In this document: in pieces, positions 23,413 through 33,742 of the stretch | Numbering within the stretch: the first letter of the stretch is position 1 | Layout of the letters: each line of letters starts with the position of its first letter | NCBI GenBank assembly: GCA_954871525.1 | Contig: OX940860.1 | Location: 30,660,001-30,724,000 of the forward strand | Direction of reading: 5' to 3' | Length of the DNA: 64,000 bases | Source of the DNA: Parietaria judaica | Taxonomy: Eukaryota; Streptophyta; Magnoliopsida; Rosales; Urticaceae | Translations under genes and position numbers: made by a program | The notes under the pieces: model-generated | What the model was told of the DNA's origin: nothing | The model's database searches: none | The model's input: only the letters and a program-made list of their open reading frames with translations

Positions 23413-23870
23413 AAAGGAAGGGGCAGGGCTGGCCGAGCTGGTGGTGCAGACGAGGGAAGTTCTGAGCACGTTCGATGGCGACTACCTCGAGACAATGGCA
23501 GGGGAAGGCGGGTTCGAGCCGCTATCGGAATTCTTGAGCCAGCTCGAAGCAATGCTCTCGGAGGAAGCGGAGAAACCGGACATCTTCGCCTTCACTAACT
23601 GGAAGGGCTTCTGTGATGGGGTCGATTTCGGGTGGGGAAAACCCGTCTGGGTCGGGTCACACGGTGAGGTCAGGGCCGAGTTTCGGAACCTGATCATTTT
23701 GGCCAATAAACAAGAAAGTGACAAAGAGATTGAGGCCTTTCTCACGTTGCAACAAAAGCTATGATGAGTGTGTTGGAGAAAGATACCGACTTCTTGGCTT
23801 TCGCTTCAAACCCACAGCGACTTCTTGTGCTACCTTCTCCAAACCTTATCACTTCCAGGATATGAATAAT
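23413..23870 (+). pseudogene. Captured BAHD acyltransferase C-terminal fragment
   Basis: The frame contains the BAHD signature DFGWG (23624-23638) in the context VDFGWGKPVWVG, preceded by a Trp/Phe-rich segment (FAFTNWKGFCDG). It stops at 23764, but the adjacent frame immediately continues as MMSVLEKDTDFLAFASNP, the usual BAHD C terminus, so a one-base shift breaks it. The N-terminal half with the HxxxD motif is absent. It is flanked by MULE sequence, so it is a captured fragment and not a resident gene. Confidence 0.85.
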
Positions 23871-24231
23871 ATAGTACTATTGCCGTTCCAAAGCGTCAAT
23901 GAATTTCGGGAAGCGAAAGCCAAGATGTTTGGGCGATGGGTTTCGCTGGTTTGGGTTTCGAAGCTCAGAGGCGAGGGATTGACTGGGTTTCGCCGGGGTC
24001 GGCGTGGGAGTCGTTGTGGGTCGGCGTCATAGTCTCCGTGGGTCGGTGTCGGAGTCGCTCTGGGTCGGCGTCAGAGTCGCAGCGTTGGGTTTCGAAGGTC
24101 GGAGGCGAGGATTTTTTTGGTCTGAGACGAACCTCAGGTCGGGGTGAGAGAGAGAAGGAAAGGAGGGACAGAAGTGAAAGGAGAGAGGGAAAGGAAACGG
24201 GAGAGAGAGAAAGGAGGAGTAAAAAAAAAGT

Positions 24232-24354
24232 AAAAAAAGGGTATTTTTGTCAAAAATAGGACAAAATTCAAATTGGGGAATAAATAATCAGATTTATTAA
24301 AGTGAGAGACAAAAGGGGTAGAACTTGCTTTTTGGGGAACTTTTTTTCAAGTTT

Positions 24355-24356
<2 letters not shown>
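24232..24356 (-). repeat. Right terminal inverted repeat of the Pack-MULE
   Basis: This is the reverse complement of the left end at 19684-19812. It ends CAAGTTTCC immediately before an (AT)n run. Confidence 0.9.

Positions 24357-24397
<41 letters not shown>
24357..24397. repeat. (AT)n microsatellite at the Pack-MULE insertion site
   Basis: About 20 AT dinucleotides abut the right TIR. The left flank has the same alternating sequence, so the element landed in an (AT)n tract. Confidence 0.9.
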
Positions 24398-24400
<3 letters not shown>

Positions 24401-24571
24401 CATACCTTAGCTCTGAAAACGGTTCCATCAGCGAGATGAAGAAGCTTGTTGAATCCAGATTGTTGAATGGAGACGAGCTTAGAAGAGAATCTGATGGTCC
24501 CACTTGGGAGTTCCTTCGATAGTGCCTCTAATATGGCTTTTCTCACTGTGCAATGAACCTCATCTTCTTTA

Positions 24572-25310
24572 CTGCCAACACATTTTTACAGCTCAAGAGC
24601 TTAGCGGTGCAGGGGTATTTTGGAAATTTCATAAGTATTTGGCACGATTTTTCTCAGTAGAGAGAAGTTCTCGAGGGATTGAACTGTTGTATTCGCAAAC
24701 CACGATTGATTATAAGAAAAAGATCTACAAGCAGTAAGTAGATTTACCTCTCACACACCAAGAGCAAATCAATATAACTCTCATCGTCATTTTTATATAC
24801 TCGCTCGTTAAAATTTGTTTTCTTAATTGAAGACTATAATTTACTTCTTAGAGTCTTATCTTCTTCCAACCGTTCAAATTAGATAACTTACTCTTCTCCT
24901 TTTCTCTTAAACGACCTATCTGCAGTCTGAAGTACTCCGGTAATCGTAGAGGTTGTAATCCTGAAAGAAAAAAAAATATCCACATATATTTACGTCCTTA
25001 TTTAGTGTTGGAAATATATCCACATATTTACATCCACATTGTAGTTGTAAGGGTTTATAAAAATAATCCGCAAATCAAATTTAGTGCCGAAAACTAAACT
25101 CACCAATATAATATATAGTCTTAAAATTTTGGTTTATTTGAATAAAACATGATAAATGAGTAAAAGTAGTATTATCACGAGCGGTAAATCACCCCTGCTT
25201 ACACTTTTTAAGTGTTGACTTTCAATATGACGGCAACTGAATTCCTTAGCGACACTAAGAATCCAAAAGTCACACCGTGTTTTCAAAAACCGAAATGCAG
25301 TAATGGACAC
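24572..25310. other. Residual intron 2 sequence of the monooxygenase pseudogene
   Basis: AT-rich DNA lies between exon 3 and the Copia insertion. No coding content or element ends are seen. Confidence 0.5.
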
Positions 25311-25315
25311 TAAAC

Positions 25316-25459
25316 TGTTACGGAAGCCATGTCAGCTAGCCAGCTGAACACACCTAAGCTTCAAGAAAGTTTATATACTAATTGTAGAATTCATTAGTTG
25401 ATTGAATAAGAAATTAGATCCGGAACTTTCCATTTTCTCTCTCTACTGTGTTCTTCATC
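25316..25459 (+). repeat. Copia 5' LTR
   Basis: A short 144-bp LTR, nearly identical to 29987-30137. It lacks a 7-bp TTAATAC-type segment found in the 3' copy. Confidence 0.9.
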
Positions 25460-25460
25460 T

Positions 25461-25472
25461 TGGTATCAGAGC
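25461..25472 (+). other. Copia primer-binding site
   Basis: TGGTATCAGAGC directly follows the 5' LTR and is complementary to the 3' end of plant initiator Met tRNA. Confidence 0.9.
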
Positions 25473-25508
25473 ACACGGATTTCTTCTTCAATTTTTCTTC
25501 GATCATCA

Positions 25509-26713
25509 ATGGTGGATTCTTCTATAGCTCTTCCTTCACCACATCCTTGAGCAACGCTATCTCTGTCAGACTCGACGAGTCTAATTACCTAGCCTGGCGC
25601 TCTCAGATTCTTCCAGCGCTTCGCGGCCATGACCTAGACGATTTCATCACCGACGATCGGATCTGTCCTCCGAAGTTCCTGGAGTGTGTTGAAGGAGATG
25701 AGATTATCGGCAAACTGAATCCAGATTTTACTCGATGGAGGCGAGAAGATCAACGCTTATTGAGCTGGCTTCGATCGTCTCTTTCGTCACCGATTCTCAA
25801 TCTTGTTGTCCGATGTGAACACGCAGCTGAGGTTTGGCGCGCGCTGGAGGATCTCTTTGCGATCAGGACTAGGGCTTGGATTATGCCATTGAAGATCGAG
25901 TTGCAGACGTTGAAGAAAGGATCGTTATCCATATCTGACTTCGTTGCTAAAATCAACTCGCTAGCGGATGCTTTAGCGCTCGCAGGAGAACCGATCTCTG
26001 CAAATGATCACATAATCTACATTCTTGCTGGATTACCAGCAGAATACGAGGTCTCAGTCGGATTGATCAACAATCGTTCGGTTGATTCAAAGATCTCTGT
26101 GTACGAAGTTCTTTCAATCCTTCTCACTCAAGAGTGCCGGCTTGAAATGCTGAGCAACTCGCTCACAAGTGATCTGAATCACGTTACTGCGAATTACGCA
26201 GAACATCGGGGCCGTGGATTTCAATCCCAGTATGCAAGCCTTCAGACCAGAATGACATCCCCAAACTATCCTCAACGTGGAAGAGGAAAAGGGAGATTCA
26301 CTGGCTATGGCAGAGGCTCGAAGCCTACCTGTCAAATCTGCACAAAACAGGGGCACACCGCAAGAACTTGTTGGTACCAAAATGAAGAAATGTCAGGCTT
26401 CAGCCATGGCTCCGAACGACCTGACGCTCAACGCCGTCAAAGTGGCAGGCCAAAGGCTCTGTTCGCTAGACCAGAGGTTGTCTTTGATCCAGCATGGTAT
26501 GCTGATTCCGGGGCTACTGATCACGTAACAAGTCAGTTGGAAAACTTAAAGATCAATAAGCCGTATGAAGGTTCGGAAAAGCTCCTGGTTGGAAGTGGTA
26601 ATCTTCTATCCATTTCTCATATTGGAACCACTGCTTTAGCCTCTAAAACGCTTGAAAACAATCCAATTACCTTGAAAAATGTCCTTTTTGTTCCTCAAAT
26701 AAAAAAGAACTAA
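25509..26713 (+). pseudogene. Copia gag with protease start
   Basis: The frame contains a gag core (DESNYLAWRSQILPALRGHD), a CCHC zinc knuckle (CQICTKQGHTARTC) and the protease motif YADSGATDHVT. The likely original ATG (25509) reads MVDSSIALPSPHP and then a stop, so an early one-base shift separates it from the main frame. The frame ends at 26713, after the protease active-site region. Confidence 0.85.
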
Positions 26714-26748
26714 GTGTCTCAAAACTCACTTTACACAATGATGTATTT

Positions 26749-28185
26749 GTGGAATTACATGCCAAGTTTTGCGCTGTGAAGGATCGAAAAACAAGGAGGA
26801 CCTTACTTACAGGACCAGTTAGGAATGGGCTCTACCATCTTGGAATCAGTTTGCTCACGATGCCAAGGCGCTCTGGTTTGACTTGCAGCAAAGTTGTATC
26901 ACAGACAAGCTGTCAAGATCACCTAAAACAGGAAAGCCAAATAAATTTGTCCCTCATAAGCATGTTGCTTTTGATGTAGTCAAAATAGATACTTTACAGT
27001 TTACATAGAAGATATGGTCATCCATCTGACAGTGTGTTTTCAAACATTACAAGAGTTTGTACTTCCATTTCATGTACTAATAAGAAAGCTTCCTTTTGTA
27101 ATGCGTGCAAGGTCGGAAAAAATCATTCTCTTCCTTTCCAATTGTCCGATTTGATCTCAAGTGCACCACTAGAGCTTATTCACACTGACTTTTGGGGTCC
27201 TGCTTCCATGATCGGTTCAAATGGCTTCAAGTATTATATTCATTTCATCGACGACTTTACACGATACACATGGATTTATCCCTTAAAACAGAAATCTGAA
27301 GCTTTAAGTGTCTTCAAGCTGTTCAAGAAACTTGTAGAAAATAGTTTCACAGTGAAGATCAAGACAGTTCAAAGCGGACGTGTCCTCATATTCACGAGCA
27401 AAACGGACGTGCTATGAGACACCCGTGTCCTCATATTCACGAGCAAAACGGACGTGCTGAACGTAAGCACCGTCACGTTGTAGAAATGGGGCTTACTTTG
27501 TTATACCAAGCTGGTCTACCACTTACTTTTTGGTGGGAAACGTTTTCCACTGCTACGTTTCTCATTAATCGGCTGCCAACTCCAGTTCTTCAACACAAGA
27601 GCCCATTTGCTAAACTTTTCAGTCTTGAACCGGATTATTCCCAGTTACGAGTCTTTGGTTGCACGGTCTTCCCGAATCTTGGCATTCCGATCAGTTGCCT
27701 GTGTGTTTCTCGGTTATAGCACAAAACACAAAGGCTACATTTGCCTCCACCCCTCGGGACGAAGGTACATTACTCGTCATGCTATTTTTAATGAAGATGA
27801 ATTTCCCTATACTGCTTTGTTTCAATCTACGAGTGAGCCAAATTCTTCAGAAAATTGTCAATACCCATGTCCCAACATCAGTAGTCACATACCTCTGACT
27901 GGTGCATCTCCACACTCAACACCAATTTCTCATACAATTCATATGCCCATTTTACCTTTACCTCCATTGCCACCACAATCTACACATTCTATATCTGCTT
28001 TAAATAACTCCCATAACACTCAGACAGCTCCTTCTACCCTCATCAATCCAAATCTTACAGTAAGCATGTGCGACTCTCGACAAATTGCCTCGTCTCACTC
28101 AGAGTCACAAAATTTGGTCATTGCCCCTCCTTTTGAACCAATCCACACTTCAAATACAGCTCCACCAGTACCTAATACTTCCTAG
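26749..28185 (+). pseudogene. Copia integrase region, broken
   Basis: Pieces match a GAG-pre-integrase block (LLTGPVRNGLYHLG) and the integrase core (LELIHTDFWGPA ... YYIHFIDDFTRYTWIYPLK), then EQNGRAERKHRHVVEMGLTLL and FLGYSTKHKGYICLHPSGRR. A 45-bp tandem duplication (units starting 27379 and 27424) adds a stop and duplicates the HEQNGRA segment. Part of the core between TVQS and HEQNG is missing. Confidence 0.85.
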
Positions 28186-28194
28186 CCTTCAAAT

Positions 28195-29390
28195 GTGGTA
28201 TTATCTCCTCATACTTCCACTCTCGATGCTCAATTTTGTAGAAATATGCCAAATTCCGAAATTACCCTAGCTCCCCAAAACATTCCTCTGCTTGATGTCC
28301 CTTCCAATCCAAGTCCTATAATTCCTTCTCCTACCCCTCCACAGATCTCCAGCCATGCTTCACTTCCACAATCTCTGCCAAATTCATCAGACTCTACCCA
28401 TCCGATGAAAACCCGCGCCAAAAATGGCATTTTCCGTCCAAAACTTCTCGTTACTTTTAAACACGTTCCTACCATTGATGCTGGCCTTGTTGAGCCTCGA
28501 AATGTGGCAATAGCTCTCCTAGACCCCAACTGGAAGAAAGCAATGGATTCTGAATACCGAGCTCTAATGGGCAACGACACTTCGGATTTAGTCCCGGCTC
28601 ACCCCGGCTGCAATATAGTTGGGAACAAGTGGGTCTTTAAGCTCAAATTCAACCCGGCTAGCACTCTTCAGAGACACAAAGCCCGTTTAGTAGCTCAAGG
28701 GTTCTCCCAAGCTCCAGGTATTGACTTCTCTGAAACCTTTAGTCCGGTCGTCAAGTCCGACACCGTTCGAGTTGTGATCCATTGCGGTCAATAAAGGATG
28801 GGAGATTCGACAAATGGACGTCAACAATGCCTTTCTCAACGGCAAACTATCCGAAACAGTTTTATGAGGTAACCTCATGGCTTTGAAGACCCTTCTCGGC
28901 CTGATTATATGTGTAGATTGAAACGTGCATTGTACGTTTTTAAGCAAGCCCCACGCGCGTGGTTCGATCGTTTGCATGAAGCTTAACTTGCTTGGGGTTT
29001 CCGCAGCACCCAATCAGATATTTCCTTGTTCGTCTACACGAAAGGATCGGACATCATACTTCTGCTCGTGTACGTCGATGACATTCTTGTCACGGGAAAC
29101 TCCTCGACTTTGCTCACAAAGTTCACTCATGATCTCAACAATGTATTTGCGCTTAAAAACATGGGCTCTCTTCATTATTTTCTTGGCATTGAGGTTTACA
29201 GAGATGCTTCCGGTCTTTACCTCTCCCAATCTAAATACATATCGGACCTCCTTACTCGGGTCCAACTTTCTCACTGCAAACCATGGGACACATCTATTGC
29301 GCCGGGCCTCACCGTGTCTCGTTCCGATGGCACTCCTTTAGCTGATCCCGGCATATACCTTAGCACTATTGGCGCTCTTCAATATTAGAC
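28195..29390 (+). pseudogene. Copia reverse transcriptase region, broken
   Basis: The start of the RT domain is seen as [20 protein letters not shown], then [20 protein letters not shown]. The catalytic motif is LVYVDDILVTGNS near 29066, followed by FALKNMGSLHYFLGIEV. At least three frame breaks separate these parts (near 28795, 28867 and 28987). Confidence 0.9.
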
Positions 29391-29986
29391 GATCACTCGT
29401 CCCGATGTTAGTTTCATCGTTAGCAAGCTCAGTCAATTTCTCCAAGCTCCAACGGATGTTCACTGGCAGCTTTGCAAGCAGGTCCTTCGGTACCTTAAAG
29501 GTACTATGTGCAAGGGTCTTCATTTCACCGAGGGCAAACCTCTCACCTTGACGAGCTTCGCCGATGCCGATTGGGCTAGTTGTCCGGATGACCGACGTTC
29601 TACTAGCGCTTATTGTGTGTACCTTGGTGGGAATCTTATTTCATGGAGCTCCAAAAAGCAGCAAGTGATTGCCCGCTCGAGCACCGAAGCCGAATATCGT
29701 GCTTTAGCACACACGGCTGCTGAGATTTGCTGGCTTAAAGCGTTGCTGCTTGAGCTTGGCTTATCCCATGATCCAGTCCCAGTAATATGGTGTGATAATC
29801 AAGGCGCTGCTGCCTTGGCTTCCAATCCCGTAAGTCACCAACGAACGAAGCATATCTTGAAATACGCTATATTCCGACCTTCGATCAGATTGTTGATGTC
29901 TTGACGAAAGGCCTCTCCACGTGCCGTTTTAAACTCATGCGACGCAAACTCAAAGTCACTGATTCCCCTTTTCGTTTGAAGGGGGG
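29391..29986 (+). pseudogene. Copia RNase H region and polypurine tract
   Basis: The frame from 29506 has FADADWASCPDDRRSTSAYC, then WSSKKQQVIARSSTEAEYRA and WCDNQGAAALASNPVSHQRTKHI, the copia RNase H block. It runs out of frame near 29860. AAGGGGGG (29979-29986) is the polypurine tract abutting the 3' LTR. Confidence 0.9.
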
Positions 29987-30137
29987 TGTTACGGAAGCCA
30001 CGTCAGCTAGCCAGCGGAACACACCTAAGCTTCAAGAAAGTTTATATACTTAATACTAATTGTAGAATTCATTAGTTGATTGAATAAGAAATTAGATCTG
30101 GAACTTTCCGTTTTCTCTCTCTACTGTGTTCTTCATC
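29987..30137 (+). repeat. Copia 3' LTR
   Basis: A 151-bp partner of 25316-25459, differing by about four substitutions and a 7-bp insertion. Confidence 0.9.
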
Positions 30138-30478
30138 TAAACGAAAAAGAGAGGAGAGAGAGAATCGAATTTGTGGTGGTAAAACCCTAGTTACTATATA
30201 TATATTATTAATTTTACCTTAAAACCTTGTAGAATTTGATAAATATAGTGAATTTTGTGTAAAAATAAATAAAAATGGTTAATATGGTTTACCCATAGAG
30301 TTGGAGATGTTGCTTTCGAAGGATACCAACGGCGTCTAAGGCTTTCCATGCATTTTTCCACGTTATGAACGCAAACTGCTGTTCTCAGCGTCTCTGATGC
30401 TTCCAATATTATGCTTCTTATTCCAAGCCTTTTGTTTTTAAATATATCCCAAACATATATTAATTCACATATAATTAA

Positions 30479-30480
<2 letters not shown>

Positions 30481-30513
<33 letters not shown>
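30481..30513. repeat. (AT)n microsatellite in intron 1 of the monooxygenase pseudogene
   Basis: An alternating AT run close to the exon 1 donor. Confidence 0.9.
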
Positions 30514-30514
<1 letters not shown>

Positions 30515-30605
30515 TCTCAATATATAATTACCTGTGAAGTCCTAAGGAAGTTGTGAGGCCTGCAATTCCTGCTCCGACAATCACTACATCTTCCTTCACC
30601 TCCAT

Positions 30606-30884
30606 ATTTATCCTAAATTATAGGAGAAGAAATATCGGAATTTAATTAAGCAATTTAAGGTTAAGTTTTCAACATATGTATACTATATAAAGAGAGAAAT
30701 AGAAGGATGTTTGAGAGACATTTTTTGGTTAAGCCGACTATAGTTTATTGATCATATAATTAACTATTATTGTTTTAGTGATGATGAAAGCCCTTACGTG
30801 TGTATTGAGTGTCATCTTTTTATAATTTTATCACCATTATTCAGGAGAATCTATTTATCAACAGACATTCTTTTTATTTCTTTA
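30606..30884 (-). promoter_or_regulatory. Former promoter side of the monooxygenase pseudogene
   Basis: About 280 bp upstream of the exon 1 ATG on the minus strand, ending at the hAT element at 30893. A TATATAAAG on the plus strand (about 30683) is the only TATA-like string; no other elements are seen. Confidence 0.3.
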
Positions 30885-31716
30885 CTACTACTCAAGGTTT
30901 AAAATGTCGCTTGCCGATGTCGTTTCGCATTTTCCGTTTTACGGATATATCGCTTGTCGATGGGTATGTCGATGGGCAAATCGTAAAAAATGGGCATGCC
31001 GCATATACCGCATTTTTCGCATGGGCATACCGCATGCCGATGAGGTTTTCGACGGATATTTGGTAAAAATATTTGAGTATTTAAGCAAGATATTTATATA
31101 GGTTCAAAACTACATATTTAATAAATACAAGACATAATTGTATACAATAAATAATTGTATACAACAAACACATTTGTAACTTAAATATGTACGTGAAATG
31201 TATAATATTAAGTCACTTTATTAGTTGAAGTGTATAATATTAAGTCAAATTATTATGTGAAGTGAATATGTATGTTAATTAAGTGTGTAATATTAAGTGA
31301 ATATGCATGTTAATTGTATATGTATGTTAACAAATTTAATATTAGTTGAAGTGTATAATATTAAATGAAAATGTATATTAAGTGTATATGTATGTTAAGT
31401 GTATAATATTATTTGAAGTGTATAATATTAAGTTAAATTATTAGGTGAAGTGTATAATTATTTTTGTCGAAAGTTTAATTGGTATTTTTGTCGAAATCTA
31501 CCAAAAATATGATTTTGTGCAAAATTCCAACCATTTTTCACAATTTTTACTCACAAAAACGAAAAACGATATTCCACCCATGTGCCCATGCGAATTTCGC
31601 GAAAAATGGTAAAAATCCAGCGAAACGAAAGGGTTTTCCTTTCGAATATCCTCGAAAAACGAAAATCGGTCGATATTTCCATGGAAAATCGGAAAATTTA
31701 ACACCTTGCTACTACT
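30885..31716. mobile_element. hAT-type element (CAAGGTT family), 816 bp, exact 8-bp TSD
   Basis: The element (30893-31708) begins CAAGGTTTAAAATG and ends ATTTAACACCTTG, flanked by CTACTACT on both sides (30885-30892 and 31709-31716). Its ends are rich in short CG-containing words (GCCGATG, TCGACGG, CGAAAAACG) and the interior is AT-rich with TGTATAATATTAAGT repeats. No transposase. Relatives are at 43516-44472 and 56803-57244. Confidence 0.92.
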
Positions 31717-31785
31717 AACCCGTATTCATAAAATTAAAAATAAAAATGTAGAAATTTGTATAAAGCTTTAGGTTGTAGCCCTTAA

Positions 31786-31824
<39 letters not shown>

Positions 31825-32228
31825 TAAGGTTATAATTTTATTTTATTTTTATTATTCATGCCATCCCATAATCATAGCATCAAAATATATTCGTTAGATT
31901 TTTCCTTCGATAAGAACAATTAATATAAATATAATATGTCACGAACCAGCTTAAATATATATTTTATAAAGTATGAAATGTCATTATATTGTCTGCTTGG
32001 TGATACGATATTATTGTTTAACACCCCCGGTGGATATTATTTATTCGATATAAAAAGTAAATAAATAAACTACTGTGCCATTTCTACACCCTAACAAACT
32101 ACACTCTTTGCATATAGAGAGAGAATTAGGACTCAAGATTTTAAAGTCGGTTCTTGATTTTGGCTCGGTCTCGGCCTGATTTGTTTTTTTTAATGAAAAT
32201 TTAATTTTATTTCTATCGCGGCTTCTGA
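31717..32228. other. AT-rich spacer with a poly(A) run
   Basis: No gene is seen. A run of about 38 A residues lies at about 31784-31822, in a CTTAA...TTAAG context. Confidence 0.5.
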
Positions 32229-32536
32229 TTTTAAAAGGGAAACTTCATAAAATAACCATCAATACACTACAAATTCTATTACTAACCTTCAAGTTTTCAT
32301 AATTCTCAAAATAACTTTTTCAAATTTTATGTACCAAAATATCCCTAATATTGTCCATTTTTCAAGACGATATATGTCCATTTTTTTCAGAATTAATACG
32401 ACCTGAAAAATAGACAATATTAGGGGTATTTTAGTATTTGAAAAAGGTTGCTTTGAGAATTGTAAAAAAATGTTGAGGGTTAATAATATAATTTGTGGTG
32501 TATTGAGGATTATTTTATCAAGTTTCCCTTTTAAAA
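32229..32536. mobile_element. Mutator-type MITE, 292 bp, GGGAAACTT ends
   Basis: The element (32237-32528) starts GGGAAACTTCATAAAATAA and ends with the near reverse complement TTATTTTATCAAGTTTCCC. TTTTAAAA is duplicated at both sides. Most of the element folds back on itself (for example ATTGTCCATTTTTCA pairs with TGAAAAATAGACAAT). Its terminal bases match the Pack-MULE ends (GGAAACTT). Confidence 0.85.
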
Positions 32537-32747
32537 CTTAAATTAAGACTTTATTTAAAATTACATATTCATACTTTCTTTTTATGTCTCGTCTTCTCTT
32601 GGATCTTACTGTTCTTTCGATTACATTTTGACGGTAATTCGCGCCTCTTTGCACTCTACTCCTTCAACAGTGATTTGCCTCTTGTCATGCTCTTCTTATT
32701 TTATAATATATAATTATAATTCATATATTTTATATGAATATATTATA

Positions 32748-33742
32748 GCTATTGTTGACGTGGTTTCGCACACCAACAGTCACGTGATTTGTGAATGGGA
32801 TTTCGATTCGAGGATGCTAAGAACTTTGTGGATCTTGACCTCCGCGTCTTCAATACTCTCGACGATGAAAAAAAATGAAAAATGAAACGAACAAAACACC
32901 AGAGGTTTTTTAGAGAGGTTCGTCCCAATGCGGTAGTTGACTACGTCCTCTGTAAGTTTATTGATGTGAAAGGGATCAACCAGAACCACAAGCCGATTCC
33001 GAGATGATCAGAAGAAAAGATGAAAACACTCTGAAAAATACAAATCTCACGGACTCTTTTTTCCCAAGGTGAATGCTTGCTTGCGTGTGATAGGGCTGTC
33101 TTCTTGCTTTTATAGGCCTTTAGTTTCTGCTCGTTGGTAGTGACTTTGAGTTCGGAACTTGACTTGCTGTCGAGCTGACACGTAGGCCACTTCCCGAGAG
33201 GATTGCGCAGTTGTGGACTTTGACTTCCACGTCGTGGGAATTTGAATTTTGGTCGGGGCGATCTTCCTGGTCGGGCTTTGGAGGTTTGAATTGAGACTGT
33301 TGACTTGGTTCACCCGAGCTTTGATGCTTCGTGTGCTTCTGTTCAGATCCCTTTATGGCAGTTTCTGCCCGGGACGAGCTTTGGGCTTTTTAGGCCAATA
33401 GGTCTGATCGGGCTTGGGTTTTAGCCAAGTATTGGCTTTTGCCTTGGGCTGATGCGATTTTTGTGTTCTGCTCGGGTTCTTCGTCTTCTAGTGATTCTCT
33501 GCTCGCATCCCTTTCGAACATTTTCTGCTAGGGATGAGCCTTTGCCTTTTGGGCTTTTTGATTCTGATCGGGCCTCAACACTGTTGAGTGTTTTTTGGGC
33601 CTTTGGGCCATGTATCTCACAAGCCCATTCGTGTGAATATTCAATTATATTCACAACTTTAGTTTTAATTTACATAAACCGTAAATTTAATTAATAACCT
33701 TATTATTCCGATTACGGAACGAATTTGCACATCAACAGCTAT
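32748..33742. mobile_element. Solo LTR, 985 bp, 5-bp TSD
   Basis: The sequence 32753-33737 starts TGTTGACG and ends CATCAACA (TG...CA with a short TGTTGA inverted repeat). It is flanked by GCTAT on both sides (32748-32752 and 33738-33742). It holds no retroviral-type coding domain, primer site or second LTR, so it is the product of LTR-LTR recombination. The parent superfamily is not clear. Confidence 0.85.

Larger units (their letters stand above)
19672..24366 (+). mobile_element. Pack-MULE: Mutator-like element with long TIRs and two captured gene fragments
   Basis: The left end (from about 19684, GGAAACTTGAAAAAAAG) and the reverse complement of the right end (to 24356) match closely for about 125 bp and more loosely through CT-rich tracts beyond. 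These are long TIRs as in Mutator-like elements. The flanks are (AT)n (19672-19682; 24357 on), compatible with a 9-bp duplication of ATATATATA that cannot be phased exactly. There is no transposase. The interior holds a fasciclin-AGP fragment (20057-20365), a 178-bp tandem array (about 20790-22912), a short-repeat patch (22930-23070) and a BAHD acyltransferase fragment (about 23413-23870). Captured host-gene pieces between long TIRs define a Pack-MULE. It sits in intron 3 of the monooxygenase pseudogene. Confidence 0.85.
25311..30142 (+). mobile_element. Ty1/copia LTR retrotransposon, 4.8 kb, 5-bp TSD
   Basis: LTRs at 25316-25459 (144 bp) and 29987-30137 (151 bp) begin TGTTACGGAAGCCA and end CTTCATC. 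TAAAC is duplicated at 25311-25315 and 30138-30142. A primer-binding site TGGTATCAGAGC (25461-25472) matches initiator Met tRNA, and the polypurine run AAGGGGGG precedes the 3' LTR. The internal order is gag, protease, integrase, RT, RNase H (copia type). The LTRs differ by about four substitutions plus a 7-bp indel. Coding frames are broken by several stops and shifts. It lies in intron 2 of the monooxygenase pseudogene. Confidence 0.95.
17393..30605 (-). pseudogene. FAD-dependent monooxygenase (CTF2/MO1-type) pseudogene, 6 exons, TE-filled introns
   Basis: Minus-strand exons read 30605-30532, 30428-30293, 24571-24406, 18578-18351, 18063-17789 and 17654-17393, with GT-AG borders. Exon 1 (MEVKEDVVIVGAGIAGLTTS) carries the GxGxxG FAD-binding loop. 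Exon 4 starts VLIECDGVNSEVAKWLG and later has YWFFTWTPSEQ. Exon 5 has the [20 protein letters not shown] block, and exon 6 encodes the C terminus ending DCGKLQE. In the family this is a flavin monooxygenase related to zeaxanthin epoxidase. Lesions: a 2-nt loss in exon 2 after LRTA, a frameshift in exon 4 near MTGRYT, a frameshift in exon 5 after NPGETK, and two in-frame TGA codons in exon 5 (17914-17916 and 17866-17868), the latter replacing Gly of the GDAxHP motif. A Copia element sits in intron 2, and a Pack-MULE and a MITE in intron 3. Confidence 0.9.

Noticed and set aside
23357..23764. BAHD-like frame as an intact gene
   Set aside because: The N-terminal half with HxxxD is missing and the C terminus is frameshifted.
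30200..30406. Minus-strand frame MEASETLRTAVCV... as an independent small protein
   Set aside because: It is exon 2 of the monooxygenase pseudogene read through a 2-nt deletion into intron sequence.
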